A stretch of 64,000 nucleotides of DNA from an uncultured Bacteroidia bacterium (GTDB taxonomy: Bacteria > Bacteroidota > Bacteroidia > Bacteroidales > ML635J-15). The stretch is from contig CADCCZ010000001.1 of assembly GCA_902800045.1 (NCBI GenBank), positions 1,322,830-1,386,829 of the forward strand. The letters run 5' to 3'. Every line of letters begins with the position of its first letter. Positions within the stretch are counted from its first letter, which is position 1. The notes under the pieces are model-generated. The model saw nothing but the letters and a program-made list of their open reading frames with translations, ran no database searches and had not been told where the DNA came from. Of this stretch, positions 32,076-40,255 are shown piece after piece. Both the position numbers and the translations under genes were made by a program.

Positions 32076-35000
32076 ATGAAGAAATTAACATTTCTGTGCG
32101 TAGCAGTAATGATTACCGCCGCACTCATCTTTAAGGCAGAGAATTCGTTCTCACAAGTTTACCAACTGGAAAATCCAGGCTTTGAGGTGTGGCCAGGAAG
32201 CGCAACATCTGAACCTACAAGCTGGAACTCATTTCCATCTGCAAGCTGTGAACTTACAGGCTTAGCTGCATTAGGATGTGGTACAGCAACTTCCACAAGG
32301 CACCAAAGGTCAGATGATGTTCGTCCTGGCTCAACAGGACAATACTCTTGTAAGATTTACTCAACATCTGCATTAGGCATTACTGCAAATGGAGCACTTA
32401 CAAGCGGACTTATGCACCTTGGCTCAACAACAGCCACAAGCACAAAGAACTGTAACCAAACAATGACTGGAGATACGCTTTTCAACCACCGTTTGAATGC
32501 AAAGCCAGACTCAATTGTTTTCTGGGCAAAGGCAGTAAATGCTAGCGACGCTTCACAATCATGCTGCCACCTTTATATACACGACAACTACAACTTGAAA
32601 GACCCGCTGGCATCAAATAGCAGCGGATACCAAAGTCACATTGTTGGAGGTGTTCCGTCATACAACTTCACCAACAATGGAAGCACATGGCAACGCCATT
32701 CTACACCGATAATATATGAGGGATATTCATGCAATAATCCGCAGTACGTTCTTATAACGTTCTCGACCAACGCCACACCTGGCGGAGGTTCAGCAGGCGA
32801 CGCGCTTTACATTGACGATATCGAATTCATATATAATCCAATACATCACGAATTTTCGGAAACTGCTTGTGGCTCGTTCAATTGGGACGGAACAAACTAC
32901 ACAACTTCTGGAGATTACACAAAAACTTACACAGTTGGTCCACGCGACAGTATCGTAACTCTTCACCTCACTATCGGACATCCGTCTAATAATGAATCTA
33001 CAATTAACGCATGTGAATCATACACTTGGAATAACCAAACTTACACTACCAGTGGAGACTACACAAGTACATTCACTTCATTCTGTGGTTGCGACAGCAC
33101 TGTTACACTCCATCTAAATATCAACCATTCTGTTGCCAGCGAATTTTCAGCAACCGAATGTGGTTCGTATGCATGGAATGAACAGCATTACACTGAAAGC
33201 GGAAACTACCAGCAGACATTTACAGCAGCTAACGGGTGCGATAGCGTTGTAACATTGCACCTGACAATCAACCAGCCAGTTGCTTGGGAATTCGCCCAGA
33301 CAGCATGTGAATCATACACATGGAACGGACAGGAATACAACGCAAGTGGCGACTACACTCAGACTTTCACTGCTGCCAACAATTGCGACAGCGTGGTAAC
33401 TCTCCACCTCACAATCAACCAGCCAGTTGCTTGGGAATTTGCACAGACAGCATGTGAATCATACACTTGGAACAACGAAACTTACAACGCAAGTGGCGAT
33501 TACCAGCAGACATTCACTGCTGCTAACAATTGCGACAGCGTGGTAACTCTCCACCTCACAATCAACCAGCCGGTTGCTAGCGAATTCACACAAACAGCTT
33601 GTGGAATTTACGCATGGGGCGAAGAATCGTACACTACAAGTGGTGACCACATTCAGACATTCACTGCTGCTAACGGCTGCGACAGCGTGGTAACTCTCCA
33701 CCTCACAATCACCGAGGCTCCGACTCGCGAAGAATCGGCAATTGCATGCGGTTCTTACACTTGGTACGGCGAAGAATATACACAGAGCGGTGACCACACT
33801 CACATTGTTCCTTCGACCAATCCTGAAGTATGCGACAGCATAATAACATTGCACCTTACAATTAACCAGCCGACAGCTTACGAATTCTCTGAAACAGCTT
33901 GCAGTTCATACACATGGAACGGACAGGAATACACAACAAGCGGTGACCACACTCAAACTTTCACAGCCGCAAACGGTTGCGACAGCGTAGTTACATTGCA
34001 CCTCACAATCAACCAGCCAGTTGCTTGGGAATTTGCACAGACAGCATGTGAATCATACACTTGGAACAACGAAACTTACAACGCAAGCGGCGATTACCAG
34101 CAGACTTTCACTGCAGCTAACAATTGCGACAGCGTGGTAACTCTCCACCTCACAATCAACCAGCCAGTTGCTGGCGAATTCACACAAACAGCTTGTGGAA
34201 TTTACGCATGGGGCGAAGAATCGTACACTACAAGTGGCGACTACAACCAGACATTCACTGCTGCTAACGGTTGCGACAGCGTAGTAACTTTGCACCTCAC
34301 AATCACCGAGGCTCCTACTCGCGAAGAATCGGCAATTGCATGCGGTTCTTACACTTGGTACGGCGAAGAATATACACAGAGCGGTGACCACACTCACATT
34401 GTTCCTTCGACCAATACTGAAGTATGCGACAGCATAATAACATTGCACCTTACAGTCAACCAGCCAGTTGCTAGCGAATTTGCACAGACAGCATGTGAAT
34501 CATACACATGGAATGGACATGAATACACAGCAAGTGGCGACTATACCCAGACTTTCACTGCTGCTAACAATTGCGACAGCGTCGTAACTCTCCACCTCAC
34601 AATCAACACACCTGCTAACAGCGAGGAATCGGTAACTGCATGCAGCAGCTACACATGGTACGGACAGGAATACACTCAAAGCGGTGACTTCACTCATATT
34701 ATCCCTGCCGAAAATGAAGGAGAATGCGATAGTCAGGTTACTCTCCACCTCACAATCAACACTCCTGCTAACAGCGAGGAATCGGCAACTGCTTGCGGCA
34801 GCTACACATGGTACGGTCAGGAATACACTCAAAGCGGTGACTTCACCCATACTATCCCTGCAGAAAATGAAGGTGAATGCGACAGTCAGGTAACTTTGCA
34901 CCTCACAATCAACACTCCTGCCAACAGCGAGGAATCGGTAACTGCATGCGGCAGCTACACATGGTACGGTCAGGAATACACTCAAAGCGGTGACTTCACC

Positions 35001-35627
35001 CATACTATCCCTGCAGAAAATGAAGGTGAATGCGACAGCCAGGTTACTTTGCACCTCACAATCAACACTCCTGCCAACACCGAGGAATCGGTAACTACAT
35101 GCGACAGCTACACATGGTACGGACAGGAATACACTCAAAGCGGTGACTTCACCCATACTATCCCTGCCGAAAATGAAGGAGAATGCGATAGTCAGGTAAC
35201 CTTGCACCTCACAATTAACAATTCGGTTACAAACGAAATCACCGAAGAAGCTGTTAATTCATTCACCTGGAATGGCGTAGAATACACAGTAAGCGGTGAC
35301 TATGTTGATACTTTAGCAACAGCTGCTGGTTGCGATAGCATAGTAACTCTCCACCTCACTATCACTACAGTTGGCATCGACGAAAATGCAATGACCGAAA
35401 TCAATGTTTATCCAGTTCCTGCAAAGGACGTAATCAACATCGAAGGCAATAGCATCGAATCGATTAGAATTTGTGATATCCTCGGCAAGGAAATAATGTC
35501 AATCGACAACATTGCTAGCGATTTCACAAGCATTTCTACCGAAAACATGCTGTCGGGACATTACATCCTGATAATTCGCGATGAAAACGGAAACATCGCT
35601 AACAGAAGAATATCTGTAATGAAGTAA
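32076..35627 (+). CDS. Large secreted repeat protein with T9SS type A sorting signal
   Basis: A 1183-residue secreted protein. Signal peptide MKKLTFLCVAVMITAALIFKA leads to a distinct N-terminal domain of about 235 residues (lectin- or carbohydrate-binding-like by eye, starting near the FEVWPGSATSEPTSW stretch). Residues about 257-1097 are 17 tandem repeats of about 49 residues with the pattern ACxSYTWxGxxYTxSGxYxxTFxxxxxCDSxVTLHLTI. Two cysteines per repeat probably pair. The final 85 residues (VYPVPAKDVINIEG ... ISVMK) are a type A CTD of the T9SS. ATG 32076 precedes the signal peptide; the ATG at 32046 is too far upstream. Confidence 0.9.
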   Translation: MKKLTFLCVAVMITAALIFKAENSFSQVYQLENPGFEVWPGSATSEPTSWNSFPSASCELTGLAALGCGTATSTRHQRSDDVRPGSTGQYSCKIYSTSALGITANGALTSGLMHLGSTTATSTKNCNQTMTGDTLFNHRLNAKPDSIVFWAKAVNASDASQSCCHLYIHDNYNLKDPLASNSSGYQSHIVGGVPSYNFTNNGSTWQRHSTPIIYEGYSCNNPQYVLITFSTNATPGGGSAGDALYIDDIEFIYNPIHHEFSETACGSFNWDGTNYTTSGDYTKTYTVGPRDSIVTLHLTIGHPSNNESTINACESYTWNNQTYTTSGDYTSTFTSFCGCDSTVTLHLNINHSVASEFSATECGSYAWNEQHYTESGNYQQTFTAANGCDSVVTLHLTINQPVAWEFAQTACESYTWNGQEYNASGDYTQTFTAANNCDSVVTLHLTINQPVAWEFAQTACESYTWNNETYNASGDYQQTFTAANNCDSVVTLHLTINQPVASEFTQTACGIYAWGEESYTTSGDHIQTFTAANGCDSVVTLHLTITEAPTREESAIACGSYTWYGEEYTQSGDHTHIVPSTNPEVCDSIITLHLTINQPTAYEFSETACSSYTWNGQEYTTSGDHTQTFTAANGCDSVVTLHLTINQPVAWEFAQTACESYTWNNETYNASGDYQQTFTAANNCDSVVTLHLTINQPVAGEFTQTACGIYAWGEESYTTSGDYNQTFTAANGCDSVVTLHLTITEAPTREESAIACGSYTWYGEEYTQSGDHTHIVPSTNTEVCDSIITLHLTVNQPVASEFAQTACESYTWNGHEYTASGDYTQTFTAANNCDSVVTLHLTINTPANSEESVTACSSYTWYGQEYTQSGDFTHIIPAENEGECDSQVTLHLTINTPANSEESATACGSYTWYGQEYTQSGDFTHTIPAENEGECDSQVTLHLTINTPANSEESVTACGSYTWYGQEYTQSGDFTHTIPAENEGECDSQVTLHLTINTPANTEESVTTCDSYTWYGQEYTQSGDFTHTIPAENEGECDSQVTLHLTINNSVTNEITEEAVNSFTWNGVEYTVSGDYVDTLATAAGCDSIVTLHLTITTVGIDENAMTEINVYPVPAKDVINIEGNSIESIRICDILGKEIMSIDNIASDFTSISTENMLSGHYILIIRDENGNIANRRISVMK

Positions 35628-35652
35628 ACACTCCCAAATCTACATTTTTTTG

Positions 35653-35681
35653 AAAGGATAGCTTCGGCTATCCTTTTTTTT
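35653..35681. terminator. Terminator after the T9SS repeat protein
   Basis: AAAGGATAGC, loop TTCG, GCTATCCTTTTTTTT: a textbook rho-independent terminator just past the stop at 35627. Confidence 0.88.
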
Positions 35682-35703
35682 GTCTTGCATTGCAAAAAAA
35701 AAT

Positions 35704-35712
35704 TAACTTTGC
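35704..35712 (+). promoter_or_regulatory. Candidate promoter for dipeptidyl peptidase III
   Basis: TAACTTTGC fits the TAnnTTTG box, 55 bases before the ATG at 35767. Confidence 0.45.
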
Positions 35713-35766
35713 ACACTGCCTTGCAATACGGCATGGCAACATGATTTTTATTTAACAATATTGTAT

Positions 35767-37839
35767 ATGAAAAGCTTAACAAAACTATTATTCGTTATGA
35801 TTAGCGGAAGTTTAATCGTGTCATCGTGCACAGAAAAGAAAGAAGAAGCAAAACCTGCCGAGGAACAGGAATTCCAATGGCAGATTGACCAGTTCGACGA
35901 TATCAAGGTAATGCGCTACCAGGTGCCCGACTGGGATTCGTTGACCTTGCAGCAGAAACAGTTCGTATATTATCTGGCCGAAGCCACCTACTGGGGACGC
36001 GACATCCTCTACGACCAGTTCTTCAAGTACAACCTGATGATTCGTAACACTTTGGAAGGTATTTACACAACCTACGAAGGCGACAAGGAATGCGAGGACT
36101 GGAAAAACTTCGAGATATACCTTAAGAAAGTATGGTTTGCAAATGGCATCCACCACCACTATTCCAACGACAAGTTCACACCGATGTTCTCGGAAGAATA
36201 CTTCAGAATGTTGCTCGAACAGTCAAAAGACGGCTACATTGCAATGAACGCAACCGAAGGCATGGACAAAAATGAGTTCACCGACCTTCTCTGCGACATT
36301 ATCTTCAATCCCGACAAGTACCAGAGCAAAAACAATACGGCCGAAGGAGTTGACATTATTGCGCAGTCGTGCAACAACTTCTACGAGAACCTTACAGCAA
36401 AGGAAGTCGAAGACTACTACAACAAAATGCAGGTTCCCGACACAGCAAGGCCTATTTCTAAAGGTCTGAATTCGAAGCTGATAAAGACTGCCGATTTTGG
36501 CGACATTATCGAGCGCACCTATAAAATTGGTGGAATGTACAGCGAAACAATCGAAAAGATTGTTGAGAACCTCGAAAAGGCAATCGAATTTGCCGAAAGC
36601 GATGTACAGAAAGCCGAATTGCGCAAGCTTATCGAATACTACAAAACTGGCGACCTCACAACTTGGGACGAATACAATGTAATGTGGGCAGAAAACACCG
36701 ACCCACGCGTGGATTATGTAAACGGCTTCATCGAAAACTACGGCGACCCACTGGGACTTAAGGCTACTTGGGAAGCAATTGTTGACTTCAAGGACATCGA
36801 AGCCACCAAGATGACCAAACTTATCAGCGAAAATGCACAGTGGTTCGAGGATAACAGCCCGGTTGACAAGCGTTTCAAGAAGGAAAAGGTAAAAGGTGTT
36901 TCGGCAAAGGCCATAAACGTTGTTGCCCTCGGTGGCGACTGCTTCCCTGCTCCGCCAATCGGAATCAACCTGCCAAACGCCGACTGGATTCGCAAGGACC
37001 ACGGCTCAAAGTCGGTTACCATTACTAACCTCACCTACGCCTACGACCAGGCAGCTTTGCAGCGTGGCGGAAGCCTCGAGGAATTTGCTGCTAGCGAAGA
37101 CGAAATTGCAAGAGCCAAGAAGTACAGTTCCATCACCGACAACCTTCACACCGACCTTCACGAATGCCTTGGACACGGCAGCGGTCAGCTTTTGCCCGAC
37201 ACCGACCCCAATGCACTCAAGGAACATTCATCGACATTGGAAGAAGCACGCGCCGACCTCTTTGGTCTTTACTACCTTGCCGACGACAAGATGGTTGAAC
37301 TTGGTCTTCTTCCCGACAAAGAAGCCTACAAGGCCGAATACGACGGCTATATCCGCAACGGACTTATCACCCAACTTACCAGAATATTGGAAGGCAAGAA
37401 CATCGAGGAAGCCCACATGCGCAACCGTGCTCTCATTTCGCGCTGGTGCTACGAAAACGGCAAGGCCGACAATGTGATTGAAATGTTCAAGAAGGACGGC
37501 AAGACATACGTTAAAATTAATGATTACAAGAAGTTGCGTGAACTTTTCGGAACTTTGCTCGCCGAAATCCAGCGCATAAAGTCTGAAGGCGACTATGCAG
37601 CAGGCGCAGCAATGGTCGAGAAATATGCCGTAAAGGTTGACCCCGAATTGCACAAGGAAGTGCTTGAACGTTACCGTGCATTGAATCTTGCACCTTACGG
37701 AGGCTTTGTAAATCCGAAACTTACGCAGGTATTCGACGAAAAGGGCAACTTAAAGGACATTGAAATCTCCTACCCCGACAACTTTGCTGAACAAATGCTT
37801 TGGTTGAGTAAGAATTATTCGATAAAGCCGAAGTTCTAA
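35767..37839 (+). CDS. Dipeptidyl peptidase III (family M49), lipoprotein
   Basis: A 690-residue zinc peptidase. The signature LHECLGHGSG (HExxxGH) is near residue 463-472 and the second metal motif EEARAD near 491-496, both diagnostic of M49. M49 enzymes remove dipeptides from peptide N-termini. The N-terminus (FVMISGSLIVSSCTEKK) is a lipoprotein signal with cysteine after SS, so the enzyme probably sits in the periplasm or on the outer membrane, which fits amino-acid fermentation in this group. I use ATG 35767, as the TTG two codons earlier is weaker. Its own promoter and terminators make it a single-gene unit. Confidence 0.93.
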   Translation: MKSLTKLLFVMISGSLIVSSCTEKKEEAKPAEEQEFQWQIDQFDDIKVMRYQVPDWDSLTLQQKQFVYYLAEATYWGRDILYDQFFKYNLMIRNTLEGIYTTYEGDKECEDWKNFEIYLKKVWFANGIHHHYSNDKFTPMFSEEYFRMLLEQSKDGYIAMNATEGMDKNEFTDLLCDIIFNPDKYQSKNNTAEGVDIIAQSCNNFYENLTAKEVEDYYNKMQVPDTARPISKGLNSKLIKTADFGDIIERTYKIGGMYSETIEKIVENLEKAIEFAESDVQKAELRKLIEYYKTGDLTTWDEYNVMWAENTDPRVDYVNGFIENYGDPLGLKATWEAIVDFKDIEATKMTKLISENAQWFEDNSPVDKRFKKEKVKGVSAKAINVVALGGDCFPAPPIGINLPNADWIRKDHGSKSVTITNLTYAYDQAALQRGGSLEEFAASEDEIARAKKYSSITDNLHTDLHECLGHGSGQLLPDTDPNALKEHSSTLEEARADLFGLYYLADDKMVELGLLPDKEAYKAEYDGYIRNGLITQLTRILEGKNIEEAHMRNRALISRWCYENGKADNVIEMFKKDGKTYVKINDYKKLRELFGTLLAEIQRIKSEGDYAAGAAMVEKYAVKVDPELHKEVLERYRALNLAPYGGFVNPKLTQVFDEKGNLKDIEISYPDNFAEQMLWLSKNYSIKPKF

Positions 37840-37857
37840 AAACATAGATAAACAACG

Positions 37858-37886
37858 AAAAAGGAAGGTAAAGCCTTCCTTTTTTG
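37858..37886 (+). terminator. Terminator after the M49 peptidase
   Basis: AAAAAGGAAGG, loop TAAAG, CCTTCCTTTTTT, ending in a T-run, 20 bases past the stop. Confidence 0.85.
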
Positions 37887-38000
37887 TTTGTCAGATTTGT
37901 AACCTTTAGCTCGCTGCTTAATGCAGCAATCTGACAAAACCGAATATAAGCATTTGCAATGCGTTTCTCAACAACCTTTTGCCGTACCAACTATATTCCG

Positions 38001-38009
38001 TACCTTTGC
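38001..38009 (+). promoter_or_regulatory. Promoter for the HAD phosphatase
   Basis: TACCTTTGC at 38001-38009 with TTTTG at 37977-37981, a 19-base gap: both Bacteroidota promoter elements at the expected spacing, 19 bases before the start. Confidence 0.6.
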
Positions 38010-38027
38010 ATCCTCAAAATTACGACA

Positions 38028-38681
38028 ATGACAAAACTCATAATATTCGACCTCGACGGCACACTGCTCAACACCATCGGTGACCTAACAAACGCCTGCA
38101 ACTACGTATTGCAGCAACACGGATTTCCGCTTCACACACACGACGAATACCGCTATTTTATCGGTTCTGGAATCCGCAGGCTCATAAGGCTTGCTCTGCC
38201 AGAAGAATACCGTACCGACGACGATTTCTGCCGCCAGATATTAGATGAGTTCATCGTCCGCTACAATGCACACCTGCACGAGGAAACCTGTCCCTACGAA
38301 GGCATAATTCCGCTCTTGAAGCAACTGAATGCCAAAGGCATAAACATAGCAGTGGCATCTAACAAATATCAGGAAGGCGTTGACGCAGTTGTCAACTTCT
38401 ACTTCCCCGACATAAAGTTTGTAGCGACTATTGGCACAGGTCCGGAAGTCCCCACCAAGCCCGACCCGACGATAGTCAACAAAATAATAGAATTGTGTCC
38501 CGTAGAAAAGTCCGAAATCCTTTATCTCGGTGATTCAAACGTCGATATGGTCACAGCGAAAAATGCAGGGCTTACCGCCATGGGTGTGCTCTGGGGATTC
38601 AGAACCAAGAAAGAGCTAATAGAATCGGGAGCCGACATTACAATTGAAAAGCCAGAAGAAATTTGGGATTATATCCAATAA
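38028..38681 (+). CDS. gph: HAD-family phosphoglycolate phosphatase-like enzyme
   Basis: A 217-residue HAD hydrolase: motif I FDLDGTLLNT with nucleophile and acid aspartates, motif II VASNK, and motif III GDSNVDMVTAKNAG. The cap pattern (FIGSGIRRLIRLAL) and length agree with phosphoglycolate phosphatase (subfamily IA). The substrate is not fixed by sequence. The correct start is ATG 38028 (MTKLIIFDLDG). Confidence 0.85.
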   Translation: MTKLIIFDLDGTLLNTIGDLTNACNYVLQQHGFPLHTHDEYRYFIGSGIRRLIRLALPEEYRTDDDFCRQILDEFIVRYNAHLHEETCPYEGIIPLLKQLNAKGINIAVASNKYQEGVDAVVNFYFPDIKFVATIGTGPEVPTKPDPTIVNKIIELCPVEKSEILYLGDSNVDMVTAKNAGLTAMGVLWGFRTKKELIESGADITIEKPEEIWDYIQ

Positions 38682-38716
38682 AAAAAATGGCGGTTGCAAT
38701 GCAATCGCCATTTTTT
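38682..38716. terminator. Bidirectional terminator between gph and hsp20
   Basis: AAAAAATGGCGGTTGC pairs with GCAATCGCCATTTTTT around three bases; runs of A and T on both sides serve the convergent genes ending at 38681 and 38736. Confidence 0.88.
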
Positions 38717-38735
38717 ATTACATAACGGAATACAA

Positions 38736-39200
38736 TTATTGAATTGCTATCTGCCGTGTTGCAGGAGTCTTGTTGACAACTTCCTTCTTTGGCAAGTCGA
38801 TGTTCAGGACACCGTGTTCCATTTTTGCGCCAATCTTTTCAATCTCAACATCTTCGGGGATTACAAAACTCTGCGAGTACGAAGCGTATGAGAACTCACG
38901 GCGCAACCAAGTTCCGTGCTTTTCGTCCTTGTCGTTTTTCTCCTCTTTCTTGTCGTTCTTCTCCAGTGAGATTACGAGCTCGTAGTTCTCGTTGATACTC
39001 AACTTAAAGTCATCCTTTGTCATGCCCGGTGCGGCAATCTGGATATCGTAATTCTTTTCGGTTTCCTTGATGTTTACCGCAGGTGTTGCGAACTGCCTGC
39101 TGACAGGAACGCCCATAAAATCATCGGTGAAGAAGTCTTCGAAAATTGACGGAAGCCATACATTCTGGTTTCTTCTTGAATTTCTAACTGATGGTAACAT
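38736..39200 (-). CDS. Small heat-shock protein, Hsp20 family
   Basis: A 154-residue chaperone holding unfolded proteins. The alpha-crystallin domain runs over residues about 40-145 (VNIKETEKNYDIQIAAPGMTKDDFKLSINENYELVISLE ... ENGVLNIDLPK-type end) with the short C-terminal TRQIAIQ tail containing an I-x-I-like anchor. ATG 39200 follows GGAGG, so the upstream in-frame ATG at 39296 is not used. Two palindromes lie 113-149 bases upstream. Confidence 0.92.
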   Translation of the reverse strand: MLPSVRNSRRNQNVWLPSIFEDFFTDDFMGVPVSRQFATPAVNIKETEKNYDIQIAAPGMTKDDFKLSINENYELVISLEKNDKKEEKNDKDEKHGTWLRREFSYASYSQSFVIPEDVEIEKIGAKMEHGVLNIDLPKKEVVNKTPATRQIAIQ

Positions 39201-39312
39201 AATTAAAACCTCCAATAATTTAGTTCTTTTACTTTTGTTCCGCCTGCCACTTTTGCAGGTTCGATTTCGTAAATAGCAAATTGTGAACCATGCCATAATT
39301 TAGCATATTATT

Positions 39313-39348
39313 ACTGACTTTCAGTCAGTTAAGTGGACAATTTGTCCA
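39313..39348. promoter_or_regulatory. Two palindromes upstream of hsp20
   Basis: ACTGACTTTCAGTCAGT (39313-39329) and TGGACAATTTGTCCA (39334-39348) have perfect arms and centres exactly 20 bases apart, two helical turns. They are candidate operators for a heat-shock regulator, but their distance from the start and from a visible promoter makes this tentative. Confidence 0.4.
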
Positions 39349-39416
39349 TTTTAATGAACTTTTGAAGACAAAATGACATAAATATTGGGGGACAAATCTG
39401 GGGTGCAAAATAAAAA

Positions 39417-39442
39417 AAAACGCAAGACTAATCTTGCGTTTT
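39417..39442 (-). terminator. Terminator for tRNA-Gln
   Basis: AAAACGCAAGA pairs with TCTTGCGTTTT around CTAA. On the minus strand it is followed by a run of nine T, a short way past the tRNA 3' end. Confidence 0.85.
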
Positions 39443-39449
39443 AGCTTTG

Positions 39450-39520
39450 TTGCCCAATCAGGACTCGAACCCGAACTATCAGAGCCAGAATCTGGGATGC
39501 TACCATTACACCATTGGGCA
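39450..39520 (-). tRNA. tRNA-Gln (anticodon CTG)
   Basis: The minus strand folds as a cloverleaf. The acceptor arms are TGCCCAA and TTGGGCA, the D-loop contains AATGGTAG, and the anticodon stem-loop CAGA-TTCTGGC-TCTG has CTG in the middle of the 7-base loop. The T-arm contains GGTTCGAGTCC. The U1-A72 pair at the end of the acceptor stem is typical of glutamine tRNAs. CCA is not encoded. A TACTTTTGC promoter box precedes it and a strong terminator follows it. Confidence 0.93.
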
Positions 39521-39529
39521 ATTGCGACT

Positions 39530-39538
39530 GCAAAAGTA
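39530..39538 (-). promoter_or_regulatory. Promoter for tRNA-Gln
   Basis: TACTTTTGC on the minus strand, an exact TAnnTTTG-type box, 10 bases upstream of the mature tRNA 5' end. Confidence 0.6.
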
Positions 39539-39556
39539 CTACATTTTTTTCAATCC

Positions 39557-40156
39557 TCAATCAAAAATTTTAAAAAATGTTTTAAAAATTATCTTTACAT
39601 CAACCCACAGCGACATATCGCTGATATACTGCAAGTTAAGTTTCAACTTTGCAGGCATAACTTCATCGATGTATGTTTGCTCGGGGTTATCTGATTTAGC
39701 TAAAATGTCGTTTTCGTTGCGATATTCAATCGAAGCATAGTCGGTAATGCCCGGACGAACCGACAAAACCTTGCGCTGCTCGTCGTTGTACATCTCGACA
39801 TACTTTGGCACCTCGGGACGCGGTCCGACAAAGCTCATATCGCCGACAAAAACATTTATAAGCTGCGGCAACTCGTCAATCTTGTACTTGCGGATAAAAT
39901 AGCCGACTTTGGTCACGCGGTTATCTTTGGAACCAACAGTGAGCAACCCCTTTTTGTCGGAATCGGGACGCATGGAGCGAAACTTCAGAATCTTGAAGTT
40001 GCGAAAGTTCTTTCCCACCCTGACCTGACGATAGAAAACTCCGCCTGGCGAAGTAGTAGCCACCAAAACAGCGATAATAATAAACAGCGGCGACAACACC
40101 AGCAGTCCAAAAAACGAACAAAATATGTCGAAAGTCCTTTTTACCACTTCGTTCAA
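39557..40156 (-). CDS. Sugar phosphate (phosphoglycosyl) transferase
   Basis: A 199-residue membrane enzyme of the bacterial sugar transferase family (PglC/WbaP catalytic domain), which moves a sugar phosphate to undecaprenyl phosphate. An N-terminal hydrophobic reentrant helix ([22 protein letters not shown]) is followed by the catalytic motifs: FKFRSMR, the [22 protein letters not shown] block and RPGITD. The length is that of the small monotopic class. It is the first step for cell-surface glycan assembly and lies near two glycosyltransferases. Confidence 0.9.
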   Translation of the reverse strand: MNEVVKRTFDIFCSFFGLLVLSPLFIIIAVLVATTSPGGVFYRQVRVGKNFRNFKILKFRSMRPDSDKKGLLTVGSKDNRVTKVGYFIRKYKIDELPQLINVFVGDMSFVGPRPEVPKYVEMYNDEQRKVLSVRPGITDYASIEYRNENDILAKSDNPEQTYIDEVMPAKLKLNLQYISDMSLWVDVKIIFKTFFKIFD

Positions 40157-40164
40157 ATTTCACT

Positions 40165-40236
40165 GCAAAAATAATAAGTATTCACGACAAAAAGAACAAC
40201 ATCAATTGCGATATCAAATATTTAGTTTACTTTTGC
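40165..40236. promoter_or_regulatory. Divergent promoters between sugar transferase and RemB-like gene
   Basis: On the minus strand TATTTTTGC (40165-40173) serves the sugar transferase. On the plus strand TACTTTTGC (40228-40236), with TTG at 40206-40208 (19-base gap), serves the gene starting at 40256. Confidence 0.55.
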
Positions 40237-40255
40237 CCTAACTAAAGATAAACAA

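Noticed and set aside
33459..35207. Long antisense frames (131, 131 and 235 codons) across the repeat protein gene
   Set aside because: They exist because the forward repeat is nearly identical in each unit; they lack start context and follow the shadow of codon usage on the coding strand.
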